Shown here: positions 30,601 through 39,942 of the stretch, one piece after another | Position numbering within the stretch: the first letter of the stretch is position 1 | Layout of the letters: each line of letters begins with the position of its first letter | DNA from: Pseudomonadota bacterium | GTDB taxonomy: Bacteria; Pseudomonadota; Gammaproteobacteria; Steroidobacterales; Steroidobacteraceae | NCBI GenBank assembly: GCA_016720075.1 | Contig: JADJXW010000001.1 | Span: 1 to 64,000, forward strand | DNA length: 64,000 nt | Direction: 5' to 3' | The notes under the pieces: generated by a model | Told to the model about the DNA's origin: nothing | Database searches by the model: none | What the model saw: only the letters and a program-made list of their open reading frames with translations | Program-made: the position numbers and the translations under genes

Positions 30601-31580
30601 GCGTGGAGGCGTTGCTGGCTGAGCTGCAGCGGCTTGGCGTCCAGGTGCGAGTGGAATCGGGCAACCTCCGTCTGGGTGGAGCGCCGGGCCTGATCACGCC
30701 AGAACTCAAGGACCGCATCGTCCAGCTCAAGCCGCAACTGGTCGCCGCGCTGGAGCGGCTGGCCGTCGAGGCGGGATGTACTTCAATCGTGCCGTTGCAG
30801 GCGGGCGAGGGGCGACTGCCGGTGTTTGCCGTTGCCGGGCACAATGGCGATGTCTTCTGCTACCGCCACCTGGTCTCGCGGCTGGATCGCGAGCAGCCCT
30901 TCTTCGGGTTGCAGCCTCCGGGCATCGACGGTGGCAGCGCGCCTCTCGACAGTGTGAAAGACCTGGCGCGGCACTACGCCGACCAGATCGAGGCCTGGCA
31001 GCCGCACGGACCCCTGGTGATCGCGGGCTTCTGCGCGGGCGGAACCATCGCATGGGAGCTGGTCGCGCAGTTGCAGCAGCGCGGGCGGGAAGTCGTGCGA
31101 CTGCTGTTCCTGGGCTGCTCCCATCCCAGCGCCTATCGCGGGCTGCGGCTGTTCACCGGCAGGGTGGTGGAACTTCTGGAGCGCGCCTTCAAGCATGTGC
31201 GTGCATTGCTGCAGGATCCCCTCGGCATCGTTTCCCATGTGCGCTCCGGCCTGCGTCGCCGCCGCGAAGCCCAGGCCGCAAGACAACGCGACCCCTCGCC
31301 AACGAGTGCCTGGCGACTGGCCGTCGAAGAGAACACGATGCACGGCGCCCGCCGCTATACGCCGCAATCCCTGCCGGTCAGCGTGAGCTTCATCATTCCT
31401 TCCGAAACCTGGGGCCAATCCCTGGACGCGCCGCGCAAGTGGCGACGCCATGTCCGCGACTATCGGGAATACGTGGGGCCTGAAGGATGCGTGGTCGACA
31501 CCATGCTGCTCGAACCGCATGTCGATGTGACCGCCGGTTTTGTCCGCGATTGCCTCGCGGACTGCAACAAGGGACGCTGA
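30597..31580 (+). CDS. Free-standing thioesterase with N-terminal TubC docking domain
   Basis: 327 residues. TTG at 30597 overlaps the upstream stop (TTGA); this start aligns exactly with the GTG start of the other thioesterase in the window (SVEALLAELQRLGVQVRVES compared with SIGEYLEELRQLGIQVRSEG). Residues 1-60 are a TubC-like docking domain. A type I thioesterase follows: VFAVAGHNGDVFCYRHL, FFGLQPPG, a nucleophile elbow with Cys (GFCAGGTIAWEL) and a candidate catalytic His in LEPHVDV near the C-terminus. Being separate from the synthetase yet carrying a docking domain, it probably binds the acidic tail of the C/T protein and releases the product. Convergent with the GNAT gene, 8 bases away. 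Confidence 0.88.
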   Translation: MSVEALLAELQRLGVQVRVESGNLRLGGAPGLITPELKDRIVQLKPQLVAALERLAVEAGCTSIVPLQAGEGRLPVFAVAGHNGDVFCYRHLVSRLDREQPFFGLQPPGIDGGSAPLDSVKDLARHYADQIEAWQPHGPLVIAGFCAGGTIAWELVAQLQQRGREVVRLLFLGCSHPSAYRGLRLFTGRVVELLERAFKHVRALLQDPLGIVSHVRSGLRRRREAQAARQRDPSPTSAWRLAVEENTMHGARRYTPQSLPVSVSFIIPSETWGQSLDAPRKWRRHVRDYREYVGPEGCVVDTMLLEPHVDVTAGFVRDCLADCNKGR

Positions 31581-31588
31581 GCCCGGGT

Positions 31589-32743
31589 TCAGCCGCGCGC
31601 CGGGGGCGGCGTGCCCTCGGCGTCGGTGCGACGGACTCGCCGGTTGCGCGCGGACAGCAGCTTGTAGCTGCAATACCAGATTCCCAGCAGCACCTGGCTC
31701 AACGGCGTCAGCGCCAGCCAATGCGTCATGACGGGGCGGTTGTACGGGCGCCAGTCCCGCATCCAGCTCACGCCGGTGACCAGCGAAAGCCTGGTCACTT
31801 CCGCCGCGCCGCAGGCTTCCTCGATGGCCCGGTCCATGAGCACCTGCCCCGGTGAGAGGTCGGCGAGCTGTTCGTCGTAGGCGATCTTGATGATGTATCG
31901 CACCGAGTCACGCTGCAGGCCGAGCTGCGCGGCGATGGGCCGACCCTCGAGCATCAGCAGGCGCACATGTGCGCCAAGTCGCGGCGATTCAGGATCGAAG
32001 AAGTAGCGGTAGAAGGCGGTCGCGGAATCATCCAGTCCCAGCGCCGATGCCGTGCCGCGAGTGCCCTTCCAGCCGGAGCCCTCGATGCGCAGGAATTCGT
32101 TGAACGCCCATTCCAGGTCAGCGCCCGATGTCGCGGTGCGGATGGTCACTTCGCCGGCGGCCGCCAGTTTGCCGCGACCACGCTTGAGGCTCTTCTTGAG
32201 CCGCGAGCTGTAGCGCGCGCGAATCGTTTCGATGCTCTCGCTGCTGTCGAAATAGCAGCTCGCGCCAGTGCGGCGCGCGACGGTGCGCGCCCCGCCGTGG
32301 GCAAGGGCCAGTTCCACTCCCGAGGAATGGGGATTTCGCGGAAAGCGGATGGCGGAGACCTTCAGGTTCTGTCGGCGAAGTTCCGCGCGGATGGCATCCC
32401 AGGACGCCTCGGGATCGAAATCATCGCTCACCGGGAAATCGCACAGCGGCGTGTGCGTGTCCTTCGGTATCGAGTATGAGTCCAGCCCGCGCAGCACCCA
32501 TTCGGCGATCTCGTTCGGCTGGATCGGGATGATGGCCGTGCACCGATTGCCGATGTAGGTGGCGATGAAGCGCACCGCATCCGGCTTGCGCAGCCTGTGG
32601 CGCAGCAGCGCCTCGTACCACTCATAGGTGGTCACGTAGCAGCGGCCGGGCGCGCGTTCGCAAAGCGCCCGCCAGTCGCTCTCCAGCGCGACCAGTCCGG
32701 CGCACCCCTGTTCGATCCGGACTCTGACGGCTCCTTCTTCCAT
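31589..32743 (-). CDS. GNAT/CelD-like (BioF2-type) acyltransferase
   Basis: 384 residues. The central part has the signature of the CelD/BcsL-like GNAT group (SSRLKKSLKRGRGKLAAAG, FLRIEGSGWKGTRGTA), followed by a second half with IAAQLGLQRDSVRYIIKIAY. These soluble proteins occur in cellulose and exopolysaccharide loci and are thought to acylate sugars or act in polymer modification; the substrate is not known. The start ATG 32743 lies 6 bases after the carbamoyltransferase stop, so the two are one operon. It may belong to the polysaccharide locus interrupted by the NRPS genes. Confidence 0.75.
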   Translation of the reverse strand: MEEGAVRVRIEQGCAGLVALESDWRALCERAPGRCYVTTYEWYEALLRHRLRKPDAVRFIATYIGNRCTAIIPIQPNEIAEWVLRGLDSYSIPKDTHTPLCDFPVSDDFDPEASWDAIRAELRRQNLKVSAIRFPRNPHSSGVELALAHGGARTVARRTGASCYFDSSESIETIRARYSSRLKKSLKRGRGKLAAAGEVTIRTATSGADLEWAFNEFLRIEGSGWKGTRGTASALGLDDSATAFYRYFFDPESPRLGAHVRLLMLEGRPIAAQLGLQRDSVRYIIKIAYDEQLADLSPGQVLMDRAIEEACGAAEVTRLSLVTGVSWMRDWRPYNRPVMTHWLALTPLSQVLLGIWYCSYKLLSARNRRVRRTDAEGTPPPARG

Positions 32744-32749
32744 GGCGGT

Positions 32750-34486
32750 CTATTCCTTGGTGAGCAGGAAGCTGCCGATGGCCAGCGCATCCAGTCCGGT
32801 GGAATAGAAGCAACGAAGCGCGTTGATCGGCGATTCGACGATGGGTTCTCCCATGATGTTGAAGCTCGTGTTCAGCACTACCGGCACGCCCGACAGCCGC
32901 CCGAACTCGCTGATCAGCCTGTGGTACAGCGGGTTGGTTTCGCTTCGCACGGTCTGCAGGCGCGCGCTGCCATCGACGTGCGTGATCGCGGGAAGCAGGG
33001 CGCGCTTCTCTGGCAGCACGTTGCACACCTTGAGCATGAAGGGATCCTCCACGCCGATGTCGAAGTAATCGTTGCGCGCTTCGGCGATGGTGGAGGGCGC
33101 GAAGGGGCGATACGCCTCTCGGTGTTTCACTTCGGCGTTGATCTTGTCTTTCATGCCCGGGTCCGTGGGGTCGGCCAGGATGCTGCGGCTGCCGAGCGCG
33201 CGCGGCCCGATCTCCATGCGACCCTGGAACCAGCCCACGATCTGGCGGTCCCGCAGCAGTCTTGCCGTCTCGGCCGCGATATCGGGGGAGCGCCGGTATC
33301 TCACCTTGGCTTCCTTCAGGACCTTCTCCACGGCGAGGTCATCGTGCGCCGTGCCGAGATAGGGATCCAGGTGCACCTGGCCGCGGGGCTGTCCCAGTAT
33401 CCTGTTGAACACGACATAGGCCGCGCCGATGCAGGTGCCGTTGTCCCCGGCCGCCGCCATGATGTACACATCGTCGAACGCGGTCTCCCGCAGGATCCTG
33501 CCGTTCATCACGCTGTTCAGCGCCACGCCGCCGGCGATGACCAGGTTCTTCTCGCCCGTCATGCGATGCAGCGTGTTCGCGAGCTTGAGGCCGGCCTCTT
33601 CGAGCACGCTCTGCGCGGCGGCCGCCACGTCATTGTGATGCTTCTGGAAGGGCGCCTTCGCGTTGCCGCGCTCCCGCGGGGGGCCGAACTTCTCCACGAA
33701 TCGCGGTCCGTATCGGCGCCGCCCTCCGTTCTGGAAGCGGAACCACTGCGGGTCGATGCTGATGCCGCCGTCGTCAGTAACGCACACGCTCCGGGCGAGT
33801 TCCGCGTGGAAGACGGAAGGATCGCCGAATGGAGCAAGCCCCATCGTCTTGCCTTCATCGTAGTTGGGCTGGAACCCGACATACTCGGTGGCCGCTTCGT
33901 AGAACGAGCCCAGCGAATGCGGGAAATACGATTCGCGCAGCGTGCGCATCGCGGTGCCTTGTCCATGGCCCAGCATCGAGGTCGACCATTCCCCGGACCC
34001 ATCCACGGACAGCACGGCAGCGGAATCAAAGGGGGATATCAGGAACGAGCCGAGCGCATGGGCCTCGTGGTGCGCAATGAAATGCACGCGCGGGCGCCGG
34101 CGCGGATCCGGCCAGGTGTGTTCCAGCCATTTGTGCAGCTCGCGCAGCTTGCCGCGGGCGCTGATGAATTCCTGCCGGAAAAACGGCCCTGAATCGCGCC
34201 CCAGGCGCAGTCCGTACCAAAGCTTCCTCGAGGCGTGGAGCCACGGAGAGATGGATACCGCGATATCGGTGATGTCCTGCGGCTGCCGCCCCGCGAACTG
34301 AAGGCAACGCGCAATCGCGATCTTCGGAAATGCCGTGGTGTGCTTGACGCGGCTGAAGCGTTCTTCTTCAAGCGCGACGGTCAATCGGCCCTCTTCGACG
34401 AGGCACGCGGAGCAGTCATGGAAGAAATGATTGATGCCCAGGATCAGCGAACCACTGACCGGGCCAGGCGTGTGCTGGTGGATCAC
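32750..34486 (-). CDS. O-carbamoyltransferase, NodU/CmcH/TobZ family
   Basis: 578 residues, normal length. The N-terminal Kae1-like domain starts with SLILGINHFFHDCSACLVEE and contains HHEAHALGSFLISPF and VLSVDGSGEWSTS. The C-terminal YrdC-like domain has VGWFQGRMEIGPRALGSRSI and ends VVLNTSFNIMGEPIVESP. The enzyme uses carbamoyl phosphate and ATP to carbamoylate a hydroxyl group, on Nod factors, antibiotics or sugars. The start is GTG 34486. It could decorate the NRPS-PKS product, whose operon ends 3 kb away on the opposite strand, or the exopolysaccharide. The two-gene operon with the GNAT protein makes the sugar target slightly more likely. Confidence 0.88.
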   Translation of the reverse strand: MIHQHTPGPVSGSLILGINHFFHDCSACLVEEGRLTVALEEERFSRVKHTTAFPKIAIARCLQFAGRQPQDITDIAVSISPWLHASRKLWYGLRLGRDSGPFFRQEFISARGKLRELHKWLEHTWPDPRRRPRVHFIAHHEAHALGSFLISPFDSAAVLSVDGSGEWSTSMLGHGQGTAMRTLRESYFPHSLGSFYEAATEYVGFQPNYDEGKTMGLAPFGDPSVFHAELARSVCVTDDGGISIDPQWFRFQNGGRRRYGPRFVEKFGPPRERGNAKAPFQKHHNDVAAAAQSVLEEAGLKLANTLHRMTGEKNLVIAGGVALNSVMNGRILRETAFDDVYIMAAAGDNGTCIGAAYVVFNRILGQPRGQVHLDPYLGTAHDDLAVEKVLKEAKVRYRRSPDIAAETARLLRDRQIVGWFQGRMEIGPRALGSRSILADPTDPGMKDKINAEVKHREAYRPFAPSTIAEARNDYFDIGVEDPFMLKVCNVLPEKRALLPAITHVDGSARLQTVRSETNPLYHRLISEFGRLSGVPVVLNTSFNIMGEPIVESPINALRCFYSTGLDALAIGSFLLTKE

Positions 34487-34531
34487 GCTGAAATGCTAGC
34501 AGCGACCCGATTCAGCAATCCTTAAGGCGGA

Positions 34532-35170
34532 TCACATCAGCGGTATTTTTCGCGCTGTAGTGAGATCGCTTATCAGTGCGGTTGTTTCTGCAAGCGTGGC
34601 CCGCCGCATCGGCCTTCCATCCACTGGACTTATTGGCGCCTGCCGTATCCCGTCCCGTGGAAACACGAACGCTTCCACCATATCGTGCCCCACCTCGAAC
34701 CTCACCGACGGCACCGCCACCACCCGCTCCGCCGTCATCCGCAATTTGCGTTCGAACACCTCGTATTCGTACCGCTTGTCCATCAGATGCGTGTACACCG
34801 CCTCCGGACTATCCGAGAACACATGCAGCTGTATGTCGCTGTGCGCCGTCGCCGTTCCGTTCAACACCGCACCCACCAGCCGCGGTTCGAACTTCTCCAG
34901 CATCCGCATCGCTTCCACCGCCACGCGACGCTGCTCGCGCAGGCTCGTGGCATGCTGGTCGCCGCCAAACAGCCGCTGGTATGAAGCCAGCGCAGCCTCT
35001 ATCTCCGTGTTCTTGGGCAGGAACGCCCCTTCAACCACGCCGTAGCGCTCCGCGGCCTTGCGTTTGGCGAGGTGAAAATCCTGGATGCCGTGTTCGGCCA
35101 TGAGGCGGGCGGCCTCCTGCGCCACTGCGCTGCGCAGGTGATCGGTACGGGTCGGAGCGCGCTTGGCCAT
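34532..35170 (-). CDS. Conserved hypothetical protein, nucleotidyltransferase-like
   Basis: 212 residues. The N-terminus is helical and basic (EAARLMAEHGIQDFHLAKRK). The centre has HSDIQLHVFSDSPEAVYTHL, which resembles the strand-and-acid pattern of nucleotidyltransferase-fold proteins, but a full GSx-DxD motif is not seen. No signal peptide or membrane segment. It ends 45 bases upstream of the carbamoyltransferase start and begins 18 bases downstream of the mrcA stop, in the same direction, so it may be co-transcribed with mrcA. No function can be assigned. Confidence 0.65.
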   Translation of the reverse strand: MAKRAPTRTDHLRSAVAQEAARLMAEHGIQDFHLAKRKAAERYGVVEGAFLPKNTEIEAALASYQRLFGGDQHATSLREQRRVAVEAMRMLEKFEPRLVGAVLNGTATAHSDIQLHVFSDSPEAVYTHLMDKRYEYEVFERKLRMTAERVVAVPSVRFEVGHDMVEAFVFPRDGIRQAPISPVDGRPMRRATLAETTALISDLTTARKIPLM

Positions 35171-35188
35171 GATCGCCAGCGAATATAG

Positions 35189-37436
35189 CTAGAACAGCGG
35201 CTCCGCGCTTCCCTTCTCCGCCGGCTGGTTCGGATCCGAACTGCCGGTCGAATACCCCGGTTCCCCCGGCTCCGGCATGCGCGGCTGGTTCTCCAGCATG
35301 AACGTTTCGTACACGCCTTCCGGATCATCCGGTGAAGCCAGTGTTCCGGTCAGCGCATTCACCTTCATGTCGATGAGGCCACCCGGCCGCGGCATCGTGG
35401 ACGAAGGCACGCCCCGCAACGCCTCGCGCATGTAGTACATCCAGATCGGCACGGCGGCGGTGCCGCCTTCCTCGCGCTCGCCCAGCGAACGCTCGTCGTC
35501 GTAGCCCACCCACACGCTGGCCACGATCCGGCCGTTGAAGCCGTTGAACCACAGGTCGCGCTCGCCGTTGGTGCCGGTCTTGCCAGCCAGGTCATCACGA
35601 CCCAGCGCCGTCGTGCGCCGCGCGGTGCCGCGCATCGCCACGTCATGCATCATGCTGTTCATCAGCCAGGCGTTCTGCGCCGACAGCACGCGCGGCGCTA
35701 TGCGGCTGGCGGGCAGGTAGCCGATCCCGCCCTGCAGGCTCGCGAGGCGGCGCAGCGACTCGGGCGCGTCATCGCCGAACACGCGCGGCATTTGAACCGG
35801 CGTGGCGGCCGCTGCGGGCGCGGCATCGGCGCCAGCGACGCCCTCTGCAGGCGCCGCCTCCGTCGCAACCACTTCCGAATTCAGCACCGGATAACTCGCC
35901 GCCTGCTCGCACGCCTGGCACGCCAGCTTCGGCTCCGCCTGGAACAGCACCTTGCCCGAGGAATCCTCGATGCGGCTGATGTAGTAAGGCTCCACCTTGA
36001 ACCCGCCGTTGGCGAACACGGTGAAGCCCGTGGCGATCTCGAGCGGCGACACCAGCTGCGTGCCCAGCGCCAGCGACAGCGTCTTCGGGAACGAGTCTGT
36101 CTTGAAGCCGAACTTCGCCGCATGCTCCAGCACGGCCGCGGGGCCCACCGACTGCAGCACGCGGATCGACACCAGGTTGCGCGATCGCACCAGCGCCTCG
36201 CGCGAACACCACATCGCCCACCGACAGCACATCGGCGGCCTTGCGTGGCGCCGCGCCCCCGCCGCTGCGCGTGGCCGGTCGCGCCCACGACAGTCCTTCC
36301 CAGCGGATCACGGCAGACCCGCCGAACCGGATGTGCACGGTGGCGCTGGTGTCGGCCACCTTGGTGACCACGGCCGGCTGCAGCAGCCCAGCCGATTCCT
36401 GCTTCGACAGCAATTCATCGAGCTGCTCGGGCGAGGCGCCCTGCGGCACCTTCACCTTGGCGATGGCGCCGCGATATCCATGCCGCCGGTCGTATTCCAT
36501 CAGTCCCAGCGCCAGCGCCCGGTTGGCCGCGGTCTGCAGCCGCTCATCCAGCGTGGTGACCACCTTGTAGCCGGCGTTCACCGCAGCCTCGCCATAGCGG
36601 CGCACGATCTCCTGCCGGACCATCTCGGCCACATAGGGGGCCTCCACGTCCGACAGCGGCCCATAGCGGCGCGTGGCAGAAGGCTCGGCTGCTGCCGCAG
36701 CAGCGGTGGCTTCGTCGATATCCCCCAGCTCGAGCATGCGCCGCAGCACATAGGCCCGGCGGGCGGCGGCGGCCTTGGGGTCGGTGACCGGGTTCTGTCG
36801 CGATGGGCGCTGGATGATGCCCGCGAGCGTCGCGGCCTGCGCCACGGTGAGCTCATCGAGGCGCTTGCCGTAATAGGTTTCCGCGGCCGCGGCGATGCCA
36901 TAGGCGCGCTGCCCGAAAGGCACCACGTTCAGATAGGTGGCGAGGATCTGTTCCTTCGTGAAATCCCGCTCCATCCGGTAGGTGACGAACACTTCCTGCA
37001 GCTTGCGGCGGGCCGTTTTATCCAGCGAAAGGAACATGTTTCGCGCCGCCTGCTGCGAGATCGTGCTGCCACCCTGGCCTTTGCCTGCCGTGGCCACGTT
37101 CATCACCACCGCCCGCAGCACGCCCATCCAGTCGATGCCGTGGTGTTCGAAGAACCGGTCGTCCTCCGAGGCCAGCACGGCCTTCCACACCAGCGGCGGC
37201 ACCTCCTCGAAGGTCACCGGGATGCGCCGCTGCTCACCGATCTGGGACACCAGGGCCCCCGACCGTGAATAGACCCTGAGGGGCACTGCCAGCTCGACGC
37301 TGTGCATGTTTTCGGCCGTCGGCAGGGCCGGGGCCACATAGACAAAGGCGCAGGCCAGCGCGAAGGAGAGGCTGAGGACCAGGGCGGCCACGGCCACCAG
37401 GGCGAACCGGAGCAGACGGGAATAGAGAGGCTTCAC
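35189..37436 (-). CDS. mrcA: Penicillin-binding protein 1A, internal deletion with frameshift
   Basis: Class A PBP. The first part (GTG 37436 to about 36200) has a membrane anchor (LVAVAALVLSLSFALACAFV) and the glycosyltransferase domain with the catalytic Glu (LASEDDRFFEHHGIDW), GGSTISQQAARNMFL and ILATYLNVVPFGQRAYGIAA. It then reaches the linker SVGDVVF. The second part, in another frame, starts at REALVRSRNLVSIRVLQSVG and carries the KTG motif (LAGKTGTNGERDLWFNGFN). The stretch between, which in relatives holds the transpeptidase SxxK Ser and some 110-120 residues, is absent; the two parts meet at about 36195 over a short CGCG repeat. As written the protein could not cross-link peptidoglycan. 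Divergent from pilM, as usual in gammaproteobacteria. Confidence 0.88.
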
Positions 37437-37526
37437 CGGGCGAATCCTAAGGCGCGATTGAACATTTCACTGCAGGAACTTGACGGGTTTGTGCCGGGGC
37501 TCACGGAAACCGGGCCCCGGATAACG

Positions 37527-37555
37527 TTCAATTTAACCGTTTCGTAAGTTATAGT
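37527..37555 (+). promoter_or_regulatory. Candidate sigma-70 promoter of pilMNOPQ
   Basis: TTCAAT at 37527-37532 and TATAGT at 37550-37555 are separated by 17 bases. The -10 box matches the consensus in five of six positions, the -35 box in three. Transcription would start about 37562, giving a leader of roughly 58 bases before the pilM GTG; AAGGGAGA at 37609-37616 serves as ribosome binding site. Confidence 0.5.
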
Positions 37556-37619
37556 TGGACCGATACTAAGGCGGGACACGCGTTTCGGCGTCTAACTAGC
37601 TGAACGACAAGGGAGATCT

Positions 37620-38684
37620 GTGTTTCTATTTCCGCGAAAACACCGCCAGGTCCTGGGTGTCGATATTACGCCCTCGTCGATCAAGCTGATCGAACTGACC
37701 CTGTCCGGTGGCCAATACACGGTCGACGCCTATGCGGCCGAACCCACTCCCCAGAACTCCATGAACGAGAAGGCCATCGTCGACGCGGATGCCGTCGGTG
37801 AGGCCATCTCCCGCGCCGTGCGTCGCGCCGGCGTGCGAACCAAGGAAGTCGCGGTTGCGATCAGCGGCGACGCTGCGATCACCAAGGTGATCCAGATGCC
37901 GCGCAACCTCAACGACTCCGACCTGGAAGCCCAGGTCGAGATGCAGGCCGACCAGTACATCCCGTTCCCGATGGATGAAGTCTCGTACGACTTCGAAGTG
38001 CTCGGCGCTTCGGAGAAAGACAGCGAATCGATGGACGTGCTGCTGGTGGCCTCGCGTTCCGAGAACGTGGACCAGCGCCGCGCTGCGATCGCCGCCGCCG
38101 GGCTCAACACGCGCATCGTCGATGTCGAGGCCTTCGCGCTCGAGAACGCCTGCAAGCTGATGACGCACCAGATGCCCGATGGCGGCATCGACCGCTCGGT
38201 GGCGGTGGTGGACTTCGGCGCCAGCACCACCACGTTCAGCGTGCTGCGCAACCTGAAAGTTGTTTACACGCGTGACTTCGCCTTCGGTGGCCAGCAGCTC
38301 ACCGAAGAGATCATGCGCACCTACGGGCTGTCGCTCGAAGAGGCCGGCCGCGCCAAGAAGGAAGGCGGCCTGCCGGCGAACTACCAGACCGAGGTGCTCG
38401 ACCCGTTCATCGACGACATGACGCAGCAGATCAGCCGGTCGCTGCAGTTCTACCTGGCCTCGGGCTCGGGCCGCGAGCAGCCGGAGAAGATCCTGATCTG
38501 CGGCGGCTGCGCCAACATCCCCGGCGCCGCCGACGTGGTCCAGAGCCGCATCGGCGTGGAAGCCGAGAAGGGCGATCCGCTGGGCCAGATGAAGGTTTCC
38601 TCCCGCGCGCGCGCGCAGGCAGTACAGCGTGATGCCACGGCGCTCCTCACAGCCTGCGGCCTGGCACTGCGGAGTTTCGACTAA
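37620..38684 (+). CDS. pilM: Type IV pilus assembly protein PilM
   Basis: 354 residues from GTG 37620, with a good Shine-Dalgarno site upstream. Actin-like (FtsA-type) cytoplasmic ATPase: VLGVDITPSSIKLIELTLSG at the N-terminus, phosphate-binding motif DFGASTTTFSVLRN, and ILICGGCANIPGAADVV near the C-terminus. It binds the N-terminus of PilN and links the inner-membrane alignment complex PilNOP to the cytoplasmic motor. First gene of pilMNOPQ; the stop overlaps the pilN start (TAATG). Confidence 0.96.
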   Translation: MFLFPRKHRQVLGVDITPSSIKLIELTLSGGQYTVDAYAAEPTPQNSMNEKAIVDADAVGEAISRAVRRAGVRTKEVAVAISGDAAITKVIQMPRNLNDSDLEAQVEMQADQYIPFPMDEVSYDFEVLGASEKDSESMDVLLVASRSENVDQRRAAIAAAGLNTRIVDVEAFALENACKLMTHQMPDGGIDRSVAVVDFGASTTTFSVLRNLKVVYTRDFAFGGQQLTEEIMRTYGLSLEEAGRAKKEGGLPANYQTEVLDPFIDDMTQQISRSLQFYLASGSGREQPEKILICGGCANIPGAADVVQSRIGVEAEKGDPLGQMKVSSRARAQAVQRDATALLTACGLALRSFD

Positions 38685-39289
38685 TGCCTCGCATAAACCT
38701 ATTGCCGTGGCGCGAACAGCAGCGCACGGAACGCAAGAAGGCCTTTGGTGTCGGCGTGGTCGGGGCGATGATCGGCGCCGCGGTCGTGTACGGCGCGGGC
38801 CTGCTGATGATGAACGCCATGATCGATTCGCAGCAGGGCCGCAACAACACGCTGCGCGACGAGATCAAGTTCCTCGACAAGCAGATCGAGCAGATCAACA
38901 GCCTCGAGGCGCAGAAGCAGCAGTTCATCGCGCGCATGCAGATCATCGAGAAGCTGCAGCGCTCGCGCCCCGAGATCGTCCACGTGTTCGACACCTTCGT
39001 GAAGACGATTCCCGACGGCACCTATCTCACCGCGCTCACGCAGAACGACCAGCGCTTCAAGATCCAGGGCGTGGCCCAGTCCTCGACGCGCGTGTCATCG
39101 TTCATGCGCTCGCTGGCCGCCTCCGAGTGGCTGAAGGATCCGGAGCTCGAGGTCGTCGAGAGCAAGCGTGGCAACACCACGGGCAGCGATTTCACGCTGT
39201 TCGCGCGCCAGGTCACCACCGCCGGTGACGTCGCCGCGACCGGTGCCGCCGCCGGCAACAAGAAGGCTCCGGCGCGGAGGACGAAATGA
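38684..39289 (+). CDS. pilN: Type IV pilus inner-membrane protein PilN
   Basis: 201 residues. The conserved N-terminus MPRINLLPWREQQRTERKK is the PilM-binding INLLPWR motif. One membrane helix follows (VVGAMIGAAVVYGAGLLMMN), then a coiled coil (RDEIKFLDKQIEQINSLEAQ) and a periplasmic ferredoxin-like domain. It pairs with PilO. It overlaps pilM by one base and pilO by four (ATGA). Confidence 0.96.
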   Translation: MPRINLLPWREQQRTERKKAFGVGVVGAMIGAAVVYGAGLLMMNAMIDSQQGRNNTLRDEIKFLDKQIEQINSLEAQKQQFIARMQIIEKLQRSRPEIVHVFDTFVKTIPDGTYLTALTQNDQRFKIQGVAQSSTRVSSFMRSLAASEWLKDPELEVVESKRGNTTGSDFTLFARQVTTAGDVAATGAAAGNKKAPARRTK

Positions 39290-39942
39290 CATTCGATGAA
39301 CTGCGCCAACTCGATCCCAAGGATCCGGGTCGCTGGCCGCTGCCGGTGCGCCTGGGCGCCATCGGCCTGATCTTCGTGGTGCTGTCGCTGCTGATGCTCT
39401 ACTTCCTGGTCTGGAACCAGAAGAAGGACGACCTGGCGCTGGCCCAGGAGCAGGAACGCTCGCTGCGCGACGAGTTCCGCACCAAGCACGCCAAGGCCGT
39501 GAACCTGAACCTGTACAAGCAGCAGCTCGAGGACATCCAGAAGTCCTTCGGCGCCATGCTGCGCCAGCTGCCGGGCAAGACCGAAATGGAAGCCCTGCTG
39601 GTGGACATCTCGCAGACCGGCGTGGGCGTGGGCCTGACGCAGCAGCTGTTCCAGCCGCAGCCCGAGCAGAGCCGCGACTTCTACGCCGAGCGTCCGATCA
39701 AGATCCGCCTCACGGGCACCTATCACCAGATGGGTGAGTTCGTCAGCGGCATCGCGGCGCTGCCGCGCATCGTCACGCTGCACAACGTCGAGCTCAAGCA
39801 GGTGCAGGGCGGCGCGTTCGACCAGCTGCAGCTGGACGTCACGGCCAAGACCTACCGCTACCTCGATGACGAGGAAGTCGCCGCGGTCGAGGCCTCGCGC
39901 AAGAAGAATGCCGCGACCACGCGCGGATCGAGCTCCACATGA
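39286..39942 (+). CDS. pilO: Type IV pilus inner-membrane protein PilO
   Basis: 218 residues. A short cytoplasmic segment (MTFDELRQLDPKDPGRWPLP) precedes one membrane helix (AIGLIFVVLSLLMLYFLVW) and a coiled-coil periplasmic domain (VNLNLYKQQLEDIQKSFGAM) with the usual GTYHQMGEFVSGIAALPRIV. It forms heterodimers with PilN and binds PilP. Overlaps pilN and pilP by four bases each. Confidence 0.96.
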   Translation: MTFDELRQLDPKDPGRWPLPVRLGAIGLIFVVLSLLMLYFLVWNQKKDDLALAQEQERSLRDEFRTKHAKAVNLNLYKQQLEDIQKSFGAMLRQLPGKTEMEALLVDISQTGVGVGLTQQLFQPQPEQSRDFYAERPIKIRLTGTYHQMGEFVSGIAALPRIVTLHNVELKQVQGGAFDQLQLDVTAKTYRYLDDEEVAAVEASRKKNAATTRGSSST

